A stretch of DNA of 64,000 bases from Cymodocea nodosa (GCA_036874045.1 JAZBRI010000009.1:930001-994000); one strand, 5' to 3'. Shown: positions 35,076 through 47,127, numbered from the stretch's first letter. Numbers and translations are program-made. The notes: generated by a model from the letters alone, not told the origin.

Positions 35076-38000
35076 TGTAAGATCGAATGGCTACACAAGA
35101 GGGGGGTGAATATTGTTTTTCAACATATTTATCTATAATTGAAACTTCAAAATTAAAAACAAGTCGAAACACTATTTTAATCAAATCATTTTATTCAAGA
35201 TTTCAATTACAATATACAATTCAATTATCCTCAGAAATTATAGATGCAATTATATAACGATACCATGTTTCATCTAATCAATTTCATAACTATAAATAGA
35301 GAAAACTAATTTACGGAATTTAGAACATTTCTCCCTATTTAGGATTTTCCTTCTTCTTCTTCTTCTTCTGCAATTCTTCAGTGACAAATATCTGACTTTC
35401 TTTGCTTCACTGAATTTGCTTTCTTCTTCTTCAAATCTTTAGTGACATATATCTGACTTTCTTTGCTTCACTGAATTTTCTTCTATCTGAGGGCTTTTCC
35501 CCGAAGAGGTGTTTTGATCCTTGAAAATATATTTCATTTGGTGTGCAGGGATCATTGATCAATGAGAATTTTATGCCTTTTATACTGTATCTTTAGTTCA
35601 TGCATATCCTCCACGTTTAATCACTATTAATTTTCCACTATTCACGTCTTCTCTTTTTACTTCATCGAAATATACACATTCTGACCCACGTTTTCCTTTC
35701 GAATTTTCTTTAATCATCAATTCTAGATCTTTGAAAAATTTCCTGCAAAATAAACTTTCTCGTCCAAAATTTTCATCAAGTGTAACAACAAGTTGTGTTA
35801 ATGTTAACTAAACAAGTAAAACAAGTATATTTATAACTTAACGTATCTAACTCAACGGGTTCATCATGTGTCAAATCACATGACAAGTACTATAGCTAAC
35901 TCAACAAACTAAGTCTGTGGTATTATGCTAACTCAACAAACCAGCTTCGTGGTGTTATAGTTAACTCAATGAACCAGCTTAACCTTTCTTTTGGAAGGTT
36001 AAATGCTAACTCACCGAAAACAGTTTAAGTATTGGATAGTTAAGTTTTCTAAGTATCCGAAAATCTGATAACTCACCGATCTAGTACTAAACAAATGTTT
36101 TAATAATAAGGTATTTACCACGTGTAATAATAATAACTTTAAGTTTATAACGCTAACCTAACGCGTTGCCTTAGTGTTTAATATAGCAACTCAACGCGTT
36201 TAGTTATGTTAACTTAACGAGTTAAGTATGTGTAACTCACGTGATACAATATAACATTCGTAAACCTTAATTTCACTACGTGCACAATACTAACTTAACG
36301 AGTTCATCTCTTCCTATTGCTCTTTTACTCACTAATTTAATGAGTTCTCACGTGACTTGTTTTAAACTTTAAGCCTATAACTCAACAAGTTCTTACATGA
36401 CCTTTATACAAATAACGCACTAACTTAACGAGTTGTCTTTAACGTGCATTGTACATGATATAGAAATTACAACTTTAAAACATATCATGTTTTACAATAA
36501 AAACACACATTAACTTAATGTTTAGTTAAATGAAAAAAAATTAGTATAACTTAATGACTAGTTATTTAACTTAGCATAATCTCAGATCCATTACAGACAA
36601 GTATTTATATCGGTAAACTTTTTCTATATTAATTGATGTTCTTAATTTACTTTCATAAACAATAGTAATTGAGTAAATATGATTACATTCTATTTAGAAT
36701 GAAAAAGTGCATAATATTAAGGGTTAAATGATGGTTAATTGCATAATATTTAGCTTATCATATGAGAATTATGTTAGGATCGATAGGCTCACCAAAGGGG
36801 GGGTGAATGGTGTGAGTGTGTAAATTTTACTTCTTTTAGAGCTTAATCGATTGATTCAAATTATCTATAAGTTGAATTAATTGAAATGAATGCAAAATAG
36901 TAAATGCACGTGTTGAAAACATAATTGAACTCGTTAAGTTAGAATTATGCACGTGTTGAATTTAAATGCTTTATTATGTCATGTGAACTACACATGTATA
37001 ACTTGTTAAGTTAGCATAACTATACGCATTGAGTTAGTTGAATATACATTAAGGTAACACGTTGTGTTAGTGTTATAAGCTTATAAGTTATTTCCTTATT
37101 GCACATGTTTTATAGTTAAATCAACAAAGTAAGTCCGTTGAGTTATCTGTAACTCCACGGATCATTTATTTTGTAGTATGCCACTATAGCAGTTGTAAAA
37201 ATAGGACATTCAAAGGAAAACCACGATTACACGTATCATGCAAGAATTCACTTGTGGAATGAAGAAGAAATCACCATCGTTGATATGAATGAAGGAAATC
37301 TAACTGATCAATTAAGCAAAAGCAGTTACTACTAAAAGAAATATAAAAGAAGAGAAAGACGAAGAAAGTGTGTGTGTAGAGGTGGAGAATTGCGCTAACT
37401 ACAGGAAGCGTCGGAAGTTCCCTGAAGCTCCACACCACCACCAAAATCACCAACCATCGGAGGTCTGTGATGATACTTTCCTGATGTCGGGTCAATTTTG
37501 AGCCAAACACGGTGATTGACAACTACTGTGAGGAGTGATCGCGTCGCGGGAAGGGAAGCCATTTTCACCAAACACCGACTCATATCTTAGGAGATCATAA
37601 AACTTCTAGCCTTGGTTTCAGATTGATGTCAGTATGGTGAAGAGGAGGTCATCTTACAATTCTTGATTCATGATTCTATAGGGAGAGGAGGCAAGATTGT
37701 AAGTGATTAAGTTTTCAGTGGTGTAATTGTGTCGCATGTAGTGATAGAAGTTTTTATTGTTGATAAAGATTTTTGCATTTCACTTTTCATTCATCTTCAG
37801 GAACATATCAAAAACAAAAATACCAAAAACAACAAATTATCTATGTTTACATTTAGTATTAAAGTGTTATATTGTTTGTTTTGTATTGTGATTAATATTA
37901 TCATTGTCAGTATTGTGAATGTTTTATGTTTGTTTGATTCGAAAAATAGAAAATAGTTTTACAGTTTACTGAAATTGATTCGTTCCAAATACTTAAAGAT

Positions 38001-38628
38001 TTTAATGGTTATTGTTTGAAATATTTGAATGTTAGTATTGCTTAATGACAAATCTAATATTAACTAACATTAAAGAGCTTAATTGATGTTATTTACATTT
38101 TGTGGAACTGCCCAATGATTGGCTGAATTCCTTTGTAAATAGCAGTATTTAATTGGAAAGATAGGCTCGTGGAGTTAACTTAAGTCCATGAGGTTAGTCC
38201 GTTGAGTTAGCTATAACTCCACGAACTTAGTCTGTTGTGTTAATTGTAACTCACCGGAGTGCTTAACTGAACACATATAAACTCCAATATAAAAATTGAA
38301 ACAGTACACAATTCTTACTCAATCTCTATGGGATCGACCTGTACTTGCACACAAATATAATATACACTGTGCACTTGCAGTTAAAATACAAATTGGGATT
38401 AATATCTAATTTGTGTGAAAGGTTGTTTGTTTACTTCTAAAAGTAATTATTGATATAAGTATAAAACCAAATTAGACAAGTTTAAGAATTAACTTAACAA
38501 CCCCAAACAAGTTTTCTAGCGCCATTGTCGGGGAACTAATCAAGTTCTTTAGTATCGCCTTACAAACAGAAGTAAGCAAATCAATACACATTCGTTTAGC
38601 ACACATCATCAAAACAAAATACTCAACA
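35076..38628 (-). repeat. A 5' LTR, split by L1-c
   Basis: 35076-36690 plus 38594-38628 together give about 1650 bp (TGTAAGATCGAATGG...ACTCAACA), matching the B LTR along its length. The insertion interrupts GATTACATTC|GTTTAGCACACATC, which is continuous in B (49381-49400). Confidence 0.88.
36691..38588 (+). repeat. L1-c: LTR inserted in A's 5' LTR, duplication CATTC
   Basis: 1898 bp on the plus strand between CATTC (36686-36690) and CATTC (38589-38593). It begins TATTTAGAATG (TGTTTAGAATG with one change) and ends CAAATCAATACA, the same terminus as the G1 LTR. After 80 bases it switches to TTAGGATCGATAGGCTCACC..GGGGGGTGAATGG, resembling a copia LTR head, then returns to L1 sequence. A primer-site-like TAGCGCCATTGTCGGGGAA lies inside, at about 38518-38536. 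Confidence 0.85.
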
Positions 38629-38876
38629 GATACCTCTTTTGGGAGGGAAGTTGAATGAAGCAGTGTAACTAAAGTAACTATGTATAATATAGTAAGTAGA
38701 AAATATATAAAGAAAAAAAATGTAAGTTTAATTATAGTTAGTAATATCGTAGAGTTATTACTTAACTTAACGAACTTAGTCCATTGAGTTATGACCTAAC
38801 TCCACGAGGGTAGGTAAATAATTATGTTAATTTTATCTCTACTAAATTTTGTTTATGTTATACAGAATCACAACAT
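38629..38876 (+). other. Leader upstream of the F-box pseudogene
   Basis: AT-rich, with one LTR-type palindrome unit (AACGAACTTAGTCCATTGAGTT, near 38770) and a pyrimidine-T stretch ending TTATACAG at about 38858-38866, just before the ATG. That could be a 3' splice site. No promoter is seen. Confidence 0.4.
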
Positions 38877-40016
38877 ATGGAATTGATGAAATTACCACTA
38901 GATGCACTAAGGGAAGTACTAAGTAACTTATCAGCTAAAGATCTGTGCAGATTGTGTTGTGTGTCAAAGGAAATTAAAGAATGTGTTAGAGAAAAATATT
39001 TTCATGGACTACAAGCTGCAAAAATGACTAATATTAGAGATGGATTTTTATGGAAGTCATTTAATCGTAGTTCAATCAACTATGAATATCTGAATATGGA
39101 AGAAACTGCTAGAATTCCACCCAATACATTAGAATGAATAGATCATATTATGGGGATAGATGAAGGATTAATTATTTACAAAACCAAACCAAGGTATGCA
39201 ATTCTGTTACTTGATATTTTGATTAGAAATCCTATCACTAGAGAATAATGGAATATAGGAAGGCCTAATAGATTTGAAGTATTAACTGAAAATTGTGGGT
39301 CAGCTTTAACATTTTCTGATAAAAATTCAACCATTCCTAAAATATTGTATTATTAGAGACCAACTAGAAATTGGGATGAAGATTTATGTTTAAGTGTGTA
39401 TAATTTTCTAAATAGGTCTTGGACTGAAAATACTATGATATATCTAAGATAGAAAACATTAATTAACAACATACATGTCATACTTGATGGATATATATAC
39501 CTAGTTATAGATATATCAGTTGCATTTAAATCTGATTTATACATAGTAAGCATAGACAGTTATGATAATGACTTTATAGAAATATTACTTATACCTAGTG
39601 ATATAGCTAAACCACCGTCTACAGAACATGATAAAATTCAATTAGGAATGTGGTATAATGAATATGATGATCCTACTTTATGTTTGATAAGATGGTGTGA
39701 TGAATGGATGAAATTTCAAATATAGATTATGAAAGACCTAAATGAATAGAAGTGGGAAGAGGAATATATTGAAATATATGTAGAAATAGAAACAACTACA
39801 TTATCTTGGAACAGAAAAGGATCCCTTTTTACATTTCAATTCATTAATGGTAATACACTTGTATTTAGTATTGATAACATATTACAAATTTATAAGTTAA
39901 AAAAGAGAGCGGATTGCATTAAAATAGAATTAATAGCAAGAAGAATTATGCCTAAAAACTTTGCTTGGACTAATACATTTATTCCATTTGTCACTACTTT
40001 TCAATCATGTTCTTAA
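38877..40016 (+). pseudogene. F-box protein pseudogene
   Basis: A single frame of 379 codons from ATG 38877 to TAA 40014-40016 with six internal stops and no frameshift. Residues ~5-45 are an F-box: LPLDALREVLSNLSAKDLCR then LCCVSKEIKECVREK, the SKP1-binding domain of SCF ubiquitin ligases. After it come GIDEGLIIYK, LLDILIRNPITRE and later FTFQFINGNTLVFSI, like the beta-propeller F-box-associated region. The stops are TGA, TAA and four TAG, each one C-to-T step from CGA, CAA or CAG. It lies among retrotransposon debris and no intron is evident inside, so it may be a captured or retrocopied host gene. Target unknown. Confidence 0.75.
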
Positions 40017-40690
40017 ACTGTGATTTTGTACTTTTAATGTTGTGTGTTTTCTACATTTATTTTTATAAAAATAAAAAATAAACAAAATATCATTCCAGTT
40101 TGTTGGTATCTATTTTGGGAAACCAACTAGCTTGCCTGTGAGCTACCAAAGGTATAGGAGCCTGGGTTCCGCATGTGACACTAATTTAACAATTTATGTT
40201 TTATTTTTAAGTTGTTATTTTATTATATATTATGCTTTTATGTGTGAATGAAAAGTTTTTATAATCAAAAGTCGGAAGATATTGAAGGAGATACAAAAGA
40301 ATAAGGTATGTAATTAATTACTTATCTTGAATTTACATTCAAACTCAATTCATGGAGTTATTCATTAACTCAACGAATTAAGTTCGTTAAGTTAGGTGCT
40401 AAGTCAACGAAACAATATTCATGCCTACTAACATTTACTGTATTTACTGTAAAATCTTTTACATTGAGTACAATGCAAAATGTAAGTATGAGGGGGAGGT
40501 AATTAGATTAAAAGTCAAGTAATTTTCTTAATGAGAGGACTAGGATGGTGCTGCAAATTTCTACAAAAATTGAAAATTTTGTATGAATTTGCTGTAACTA
40601 ACCGTAAATTCCTGTAACCATTCGATAATTGAAACTGTAAAATTTTTAAGAACTGTAACTGCTTGAATATGATATTTAGAATTTTATATA
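40017..40690. other. Spacer after the F-box pseudogene
   Basis: No gene. 40096-40190 is clearly less AT-rich than its surroundings and holds TTGGTATC...GGAAACCAAC and GGAGCCTGGGTTCC. A GAGTTA/TAACTC palindrome cluster lies at 40350-40410. A purine tract, GAGGGGGAGG, at about 40490-40499 could be a plus-strand polypurine tract, but no clear LTR start follows it. Confidence 0.45.
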
Positions 40691-42552
40691 AGATGCTACA
40701 AATTTTACTAAGTATCCGAATTTTCTGTTATTTCAGAAAGTTATATTTCATGTACCAGACAGTTATATTTTTAATGATTAAAGAATATTTTATTATTTCC
40801 TAGAGTACATGTATTAAAACCTTAATGCATGAGTAAAGTGGATTTTTGGTAAGTTATTTGCTAACTATTCGAATGCATCTAAGCATCGGATAGTTAGGTT
40901 TGTAAGTATACGAAATATTTGAACTCATTAAGTTAACATAACTATAAGTGTTGTGTTAGTATTATGTAGAAATAGGTAATATAAACTTTCAGATAGTTAA
41001 CATTTCGTTTTAGTCGAAGATTTATGTTAAAAACTCATATAGTTAAGTTATCTGCATGTGTATTTTAATGTTTTAAGTTTTCACATGTTTTCCATGTACA
41101 TTCGGTAATGAAAAATCTAAGAGTTAGATAACTATTTGAGTTTTTATATGCATGGATGGATAACTGTTCAAGTTTTATAAAATGACTAACGAACAGATAA
41201 GTTTTCTTGTTTAGTCATATGTTTCGTAGGTGCAAGAATAGAAGAATTACGAGAAGATACAATTTGAAGGAAAACTATGATTGCACGTATCATGTAGGAA
41301 TTCACTCGTGGAATGAAGAAGAAATCACCATCGTTGATATGAATGTAGGAAATCCAACTGCTCATTTAAGTAGAAGCAGTTACTACTAAAAGAAACATAA
41401 AAAATGAAGAAAAAGACTGTGGGAAGGGTGGTGGAGAACAATGCTAACTGTAGGAAGTAGTGGAAGTTCCCTGAAGCTCCACACCACCACTAAAATCACC
41501 AACTATCGGAGGTCTGTGAGGATACTTTTCGGATGTCGAGTCAATTTCAAGCCAAGCACGGTGACTGACAACCATTGTGAGGAGTGATCGCGTTGTAGGA
41601 AGGGAAGCCATTTTCACCAAGCACCGACTCATATCTCAGGAGATCGTAAAACTTCTAGCCTTGGTTTCAGATTGATGCTAGTATGCTGAAGAGGAGATCA
41701 TCTTACAATTCTTGATTCGCGATTCTATAGGGAGAGAAGGCAAAATTATAAGTGATTAAGTTTTCAGTGGTGTAATCATGTTGCATGTAGTGATAGAAGT
41801 TTTTATTGTCCATAGAGATTTTTACATTTCACCTTCGCTCATCTTCAGGAACATATCAAAACAAAAATACCAAAAACAACAAATTATTTGTGTTTACATT
41901 TAGTATCAAAGTGTTGTATTATTTGTTTTTTATCATGATTAATGTTATCATTGTCAGTATTGTGAATGTTTTATGTTTATTTGATTCAGGAAATAGAAAA
42001 TAGTTTTATTATTTATTGAGATTGATTCGTCCTTGATACTTAAAGATTTTAATGGTTACTATTTGAAATATCTGAATGTTAGTGTTGCTTGATGATAAAT
42101 CTAATATTAACTAACATTAAAGAGCTTAATTGATGTTATTTACAATCTGTGGAACTACCCAATGGTTGGCCGAATTCCTTTGTAAATAACATTATTTAAC
42201 TGGAAAGATAGGCTCGTAGAATTAACTTAAGTCCACGAGATTAGTCCGTTGAGTTAACTATAACTCCACAAACTAAATCTATTAAATTAACTGTAATTCA
42301 ATGGAGTGCTTAACTAAACACATATAAACTCCAATATAAAAACCAAAATAGTACACAATTCTCACTCAATCTCTGTGAGAACGACCTATACTTGCACACA
42401 AATACAATATACACTATACACTTGCAGTTAAAATACAAATTGGAATTAATATCTAATTTGTGTGAAAGGTTGTTTGTTTATGTCTAAAAGAATTTATTAA
42501 TATAAGCATAAAAATAAAATCAAACAAGTCTATGATTTAACTTAACAACCCC
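40690..42552 (+). repeat. L1-d: mosaic LTR, both ends lost
   Basis: Plus-strand L1 sequence without the TGTTTA start. About 40975-41240 is the reverse complement, diverged, of C1 LTR 10911-11165 (GTTAGTCATTTTATAAAACT and GTGACTGAACA inverted). L1 resumes after GTAGGTGCAAG with the GC-richer block (41280-41840) and the GTACTTGCAC-like block near 42385. It stops at AACAACCCCAA, joined directly to gypsy G2. Confidence 0.75.
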
Positions 42553-43450
42553 AAGCATTTAGCATTCTCTTCTAAATATATGTAGTGACAACATAAAGTT
42601 GCACTTAACTCTTTTATATCAGTCATAGTCCATCCTATTGCTTCTTTATAAGTTTTTACTACATCTTTCAATTTAGAAATTTGATCATCTTTTAAATCTA
42701 AAGCAACAATAATTGGATATGTTTGTTTTTCTTCCAGAAATATATAGGTTAATTCAGGAGGTAAAGGTTTTAAATCTAAATGTTGACCATCAGAAGCTAG
42801 AGCTCCTAATTGAACATTTTCATCTTCTATATTAAACTCTTCTTGATCTCCTTCTACATCTATGCTTTCACTTACTTTTAAAGTTTTAGAATTTAGTTGC
42901 CTATTTAATTCTTCTTGAATCACATCATCTAGCATATCTCCTTCATCCTCTAGAAAGTCTATAGTATGTAAGGACATTTCTAACTCTTCAAACTTTTTTG
43001 GTTTGAAAATTTTTAATTGAGTATTCTCATTACCATATGCTAACTTCATCACTCTAGTTTAACAATTTATAACAGCCCCTGATGTTGCTAAGAATAGCCT
43101 TCCCAAAATTAAAGATGCATCATGATTTTAATGCTTCATTTGTTGAGAATCCAAAATCACAATATCAATAGGATATATGAAGTTTTTGATTTTAATTAGG
43201 ATATCCTCTATTTTTCCTCTAGAGTATCTTATACTTCTATCAGCTAATTGAATAACAGTCCTAGTAGGAATTAAGCCTTTTAATCCTATGGATGCAAATA
43301 TATCACTAGGCATAACATTTATACCTGCACCTAGGTCTATCAAGGTTCTTTCCAGAATGGTATTTCCTATGGTGCATGATATAACAGAGATTCCTAGATC
43401 AAATAACTTTTTAGGAATTTGTAGCAGAAATAGGGAACTACTTTACTCAG
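42553..43450 (-). pseudogene. G2 gypsy protease and linker
   Basis: Minus strand, collinear with G1 2740-3620. 43128-43343 reads DLGAGINVMPSDIFASIGLK, LADRSIRYSRGKIEDILIK and VILDSQQMKH, the Athila-type protease. 42537-43052 is open for 171 residues across the linker (DMLDDVIQEELNRQL, LTYIFLEEKQTYPI, YKEAIGWTM). Better preserved than G1. RT and the rest are missing left of 42553, where L1-d begins. Confidence 0.87.
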
Positions 43451-45039
43451 TGTTTAGAATGAAAAAGTGCATATTATTAACGGTTAAATGATGGTTAATT
43501 ACATAATATTTAGCTTATCATATGAGAATTAAGCCATTATGTTATAATTGCACTGTTATATACTTTAATTGAAGAATCTGCTTAATTTTGGGGAATTAAT
43601 GTTAATTTAGTACATTTATGAACTACCGGTAAATTGCAGGCTGTGAAATTCTTAAGTATCCGAAAATGCATTTGAGCATCGGATAGTTAGACCTGTAACT
43701 CTCCGAAATGTTATTTTATGTTTAAACTGCTGATGACATGTGTCGAGATCTGGTAGATTTACTTAAGTTATAACTCATTAAGTTAGCATAACTGTACGCG
43801 TTGAGTTGCTATATTGAACACTAAGGCAACGCGTTAGGTTAGCGTTATAAACTTAAGTTGTTATTTTTTGCACGTGTTTTATAGTTAAATCAACGAAGAA
43901 AGTCCGTGGAGTTATCTGTAACTCCACGGACTATATATTTTCTAATATGCCACTGTAGCGGTTGTAGGAACAAACAGTTGGAAGGAAAAACCATGTTCGC
44001 ACGTATCACGCAGGAATTCAATCGCATAGGGAGAAAGAAATCATCGCCATTGATCTGAAGGAAGGAAATCCAACCGATCATTCAAGCAGAAGCAGTTACC
44101 ACTAAAGAAATATAAAAGAAAAGAAGAAAAAAAGAAAGTGTGTGATCGATGGACGGCCAGTGTATACAGAGGAGGAGCACCAAACTTTCTGCAGACAGTA
44201 TCAGCGATTCTCCAAAGTATCACACCAACCATCGTTATCACCACCATAATCACCAATCATCGGAGGTCTGTGAGGATACTTGCCTGATGTCGGGTCGATT
44301 CCGAGCCAAACACAGTGCCTGACAACCACTGTGAGGAGTGATTACGTCGTGGGAAGGGAAAACATTTTCACCAAGCGCCGACTCATATTTCAGGAGATCG
44401 TAAAGCTTTTAGCCTTGGCATCGGGTTGATGCCTGTATGCTGAAGAGGAGATCATCTTGCAATTCTGGACTCGCGATTCTATAGGGAGAGGAGACAGAAT
44501 TGTAAGTGGTTCAATTTTCAGTGGTGTAATCGCGTTGCAAGTAGTCTGGTTTAATGATAAATCCAATGTTAACTAGCATTAAAAAGCTTAATTGATGTTA
44601 TTTACAATTTGTGGAATCGCCCAATGGTTGGCTGAATTCCTCTGTAAATAGCAGTATTATAAAGAAGAGATAGGCTCATGGAGTTAACTTAAGACCACAA
44701 GGATAGTCCGTTTAGTTAGCCATATCTCAACGAACTTAGTCCGTTGAGTTAACTGTAACTCAACGGAGTGCTTATTGAATATAAATTTGAATTGTTCGCA
44801 ATCAAACATTTCTTAAATTCGTCAGCAATTCCCTATGGGATCGACCTATACTTGCACACTAATACAATAGACACTGTGCACTTGTAGTTAAAGTACAAAT
44901 TGGAATTAATATCTAAATTGTATTAAAGGTTGTTTGTTTACTTCTAAAAGAAAGAATAGGCATAAAGATAAATTAACTAAGTAAAAATAGAAGTAACAAA
45001 TCGAAGTTTTTCTAGTGTAGTGCTGGGAAAACACGAACA
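43451..45039 (+). repeat. L1-e: solo LTR in G2, duplication CTCAG
   Basis: 1589 bp, TGTTTAGAATG to AACACGAACA, flanked by CTCAG at 43446-43450 and 45040-45044. Removing it restores the G1 reading of this gag-protease spot. A perfect palindrome lies at 43901-43932 (AGTCCGTGGAGTTA, loop TCTG, TAACTCCACGGACT), with a TATA-like TATAAAAG about 44110. No internal element sequence remains, so it is a recombined solo LTR. Confidence 0.93.
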
Positions 45040-45510
45040 CTCAGCTAAAAAGACTTTCCTTAAAAATTTTTACTCTCTTTTCTTAGTACACCACTCCTTA
45101 AGAAATTTAGCACAAGGTGACATTTTCTGTAATAGTCTAACAAAGGAATGTTAACTTGTACTTTTTCAAAAATTTCTCTAATTTTTTCTTGTTTTTCAGG
45201 AAATGTTTGTTGTAATTTTTCAAGATAGAATGCTAATGATTGTGATTTACAATATTCTTTTTCTTTCATTTCATTTGTTTGATCATTTTTAATCTCATTT
45301 TCAGATTTAGATTTTTCTTCATTGGTTTCTAAGTTTTCAGATATTACATTTTCATTATCATTTTGGATTTTGTTCTTATCCACCTTCATATTACTTTCTT
45401 TTTGAATTCTTGGTGGTATATCAATTTTAGATCTTAATGTTATATATACATCTTCTAGATTTTCATTACTTTCATGATGTCTTATATTTCATTTTCATGA
45501 TTATGATTAC
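45040..45510 (-). pseudogene. G2 gag C-terminal part
   Basis: Minus strand 45060-45389 is open for 109 residues: a Lys/Glu/Asn-rich acidic stretch, then LAFYLEKLQQTFPEKQEKIR, KVQVNIPLLDYYRKC and LVLNFLRSGVLRKE, the conserved end of Athila-type gag before protease. At about 45510 it is joined to an LTR middle (CTTTCAG is shared by both sides), so the gag start, PBS and LTR 3' end were deleted. Confidence 0.82.
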
Positions 45511-47127
45511 TTTCAGAGTTAAATACTACTATTTACAAAGTAATTCGGCTAACCATTGGGCGGTTCTACAGAATGTAAATAACATCAATTAAGTTCTTTA
45601 ATGTTAGTTAATATTAGATTTGTCATTAATCAATACTAACATTTAGATATTTCAAATAGTAACTAGTAAAATCTTTAAGTATCTAGGACGAATCAGTTTC
45701 AGTAAACAATAAAACTACTTTCTATTTCTAAATCAAATAAACATAAAAATTCACAATACTAACAATGATAACATTAATCATGATACAAAACAAACAATAC
45801 AACACTTTAATACTAAATGTAAACACAGATAATTTGCTGTTTTTGGTATTTTTGTTTTGATATGTTCCTAAAGATGAGTGAAAGGTGAAATGTAAAAATC
45901 TCTATTGACAGTAAAAACTTCTGTCACTACATGCGACACAATTACACCATTAAAAACTTAATCACTTGCAATCTTGCCTCCTCTCCCTATAGAATCACGA
46001 ACCAAGAATTGTAAGATGATCTCCTCTTTAGCATACTGGCATCAACCCGAAACCAAGGCTAGAAGTTTTACAATCTCCTAAGATAAGAGTTGATGCTTAG
46101 TGAAAATTGCTTCCCTTCCTACGATGCGATCACTCCTCACAATGGTTGTCAGTCACCGTGTTTTGCATGGAATCAACCTAACATCCAGAAAGTATCCTCA
46201 TAGACCTCCGATGGTTGGTGATTTTGGTGGTGGTGTAGAGTCTTAGGGAACTTCCGACGCTTCCTGCAGTTAGCGCGGTTCTCCACCTTCACACACACTT
46301 TTCTTCGTCTTTCTCCTCTTCTTTTATATTTCTTTCAATAGTAACTATTTCTACTTAAATGATTGGTTGGATTTCCTTCATTCATATCAACAATGGTGAT
46401 TTCTTCTTCATTCTACGAGTAAATTCCTACGTGATACGTGCAATCATGGTTTTCCTTCGAATTTCCTATTTCTGCAACTGCTACAACAGCATATTAGAAA
46501 ATAAATGGTCTGTGGAGTTAGCGTAACTCAACATACTTACATTGTTGACTTAACTATAAAACACATGCAATAAAGAAATAACTTATGAGCTTATAACACT
46601 AAGACAACGTGTTACCTTAGTGTATATTCAAGTAACTTAACGTGTATAGTTATGCTAACTTAACAAGTTAAACATGTGCAGCTCACGTGACATAATAAAA
46701 CATTTATATTCAACACGTGCATAATTCCAACTTAACGAGTTCAGATGTATAATTTATAGTTTTTACTCACTAACTTAACGAGTTCTCACATGATCTTTTT
46801 ATACCTTTAAACCTATAACTCAACAAGTTGTTACTGTGTACCTGAATATTCTTTTAGCATTTAAAATATAATTGTCCAGTACATGAAATATAACTCTCTA
46901 AAATAACAAAAAATTTAGATACTTAAGAATTAAAAAGCTTGTAATTCATCGATAGTTCAGAAATATACTTAATTAACGCTAATTCCTTGAAATTATGTAG
47001 ATTCTTTCATTAAAGCATATAACAGTGCAATTATAACATAATGGCTTAATTCTCATATGATAAGCTAAATATTATGCAATTAACCATCATTTAATTGTTA
47101 ATATTATGCACTTTTTCATTCTAAACA
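45511..47127 (-). repeat. L1-f: truncated 5' LTR of G2
   Basis: Minus-strand L1 LTR starting TGTTTAGAATG at 47127 and lacking about 350 bases of its 3' end. It contains the GC-richer block (45880-46460), TATA-like sequence (46325) and palindromes. It interrupts the gag of copia element B at GCATCTTAAAGAG. Confidence 0.85.

Larger units (their letters stand above)
22382..38628 (-). mobile_element. A: rearranged Sirevirus (Ty1/copia) with foreign inserts
   Basis: Same orientation and plan as C1, but a different LTR family (TGTAGGATTG...ACTCAACA). Present: both LTRs, PBS, gag, protease, pre-integrase, a short RT piece and the envelope-like gene. Missing: the integrase core, the N-terminal half of RT and RNase H. 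28819-32024 is foreign or inverted material, and 36691-38588 is an LTR inserted in the 5' LTR. Bases flanking the two LTR ends (before 22382; GATAC after 38628) do not match, so the ends were not made by one insertion or have been rearranged. Confidence 0.82.

Noticed and set aside
37729..42003. Small plus-strand frames in LTRs with a hydrophobic end (37729-37956, 41806-42003)
   Set aside because: They lie in the same place of two related LTRs and simply reflect shared AT-rich LTR sequence; other L1 copies break them.
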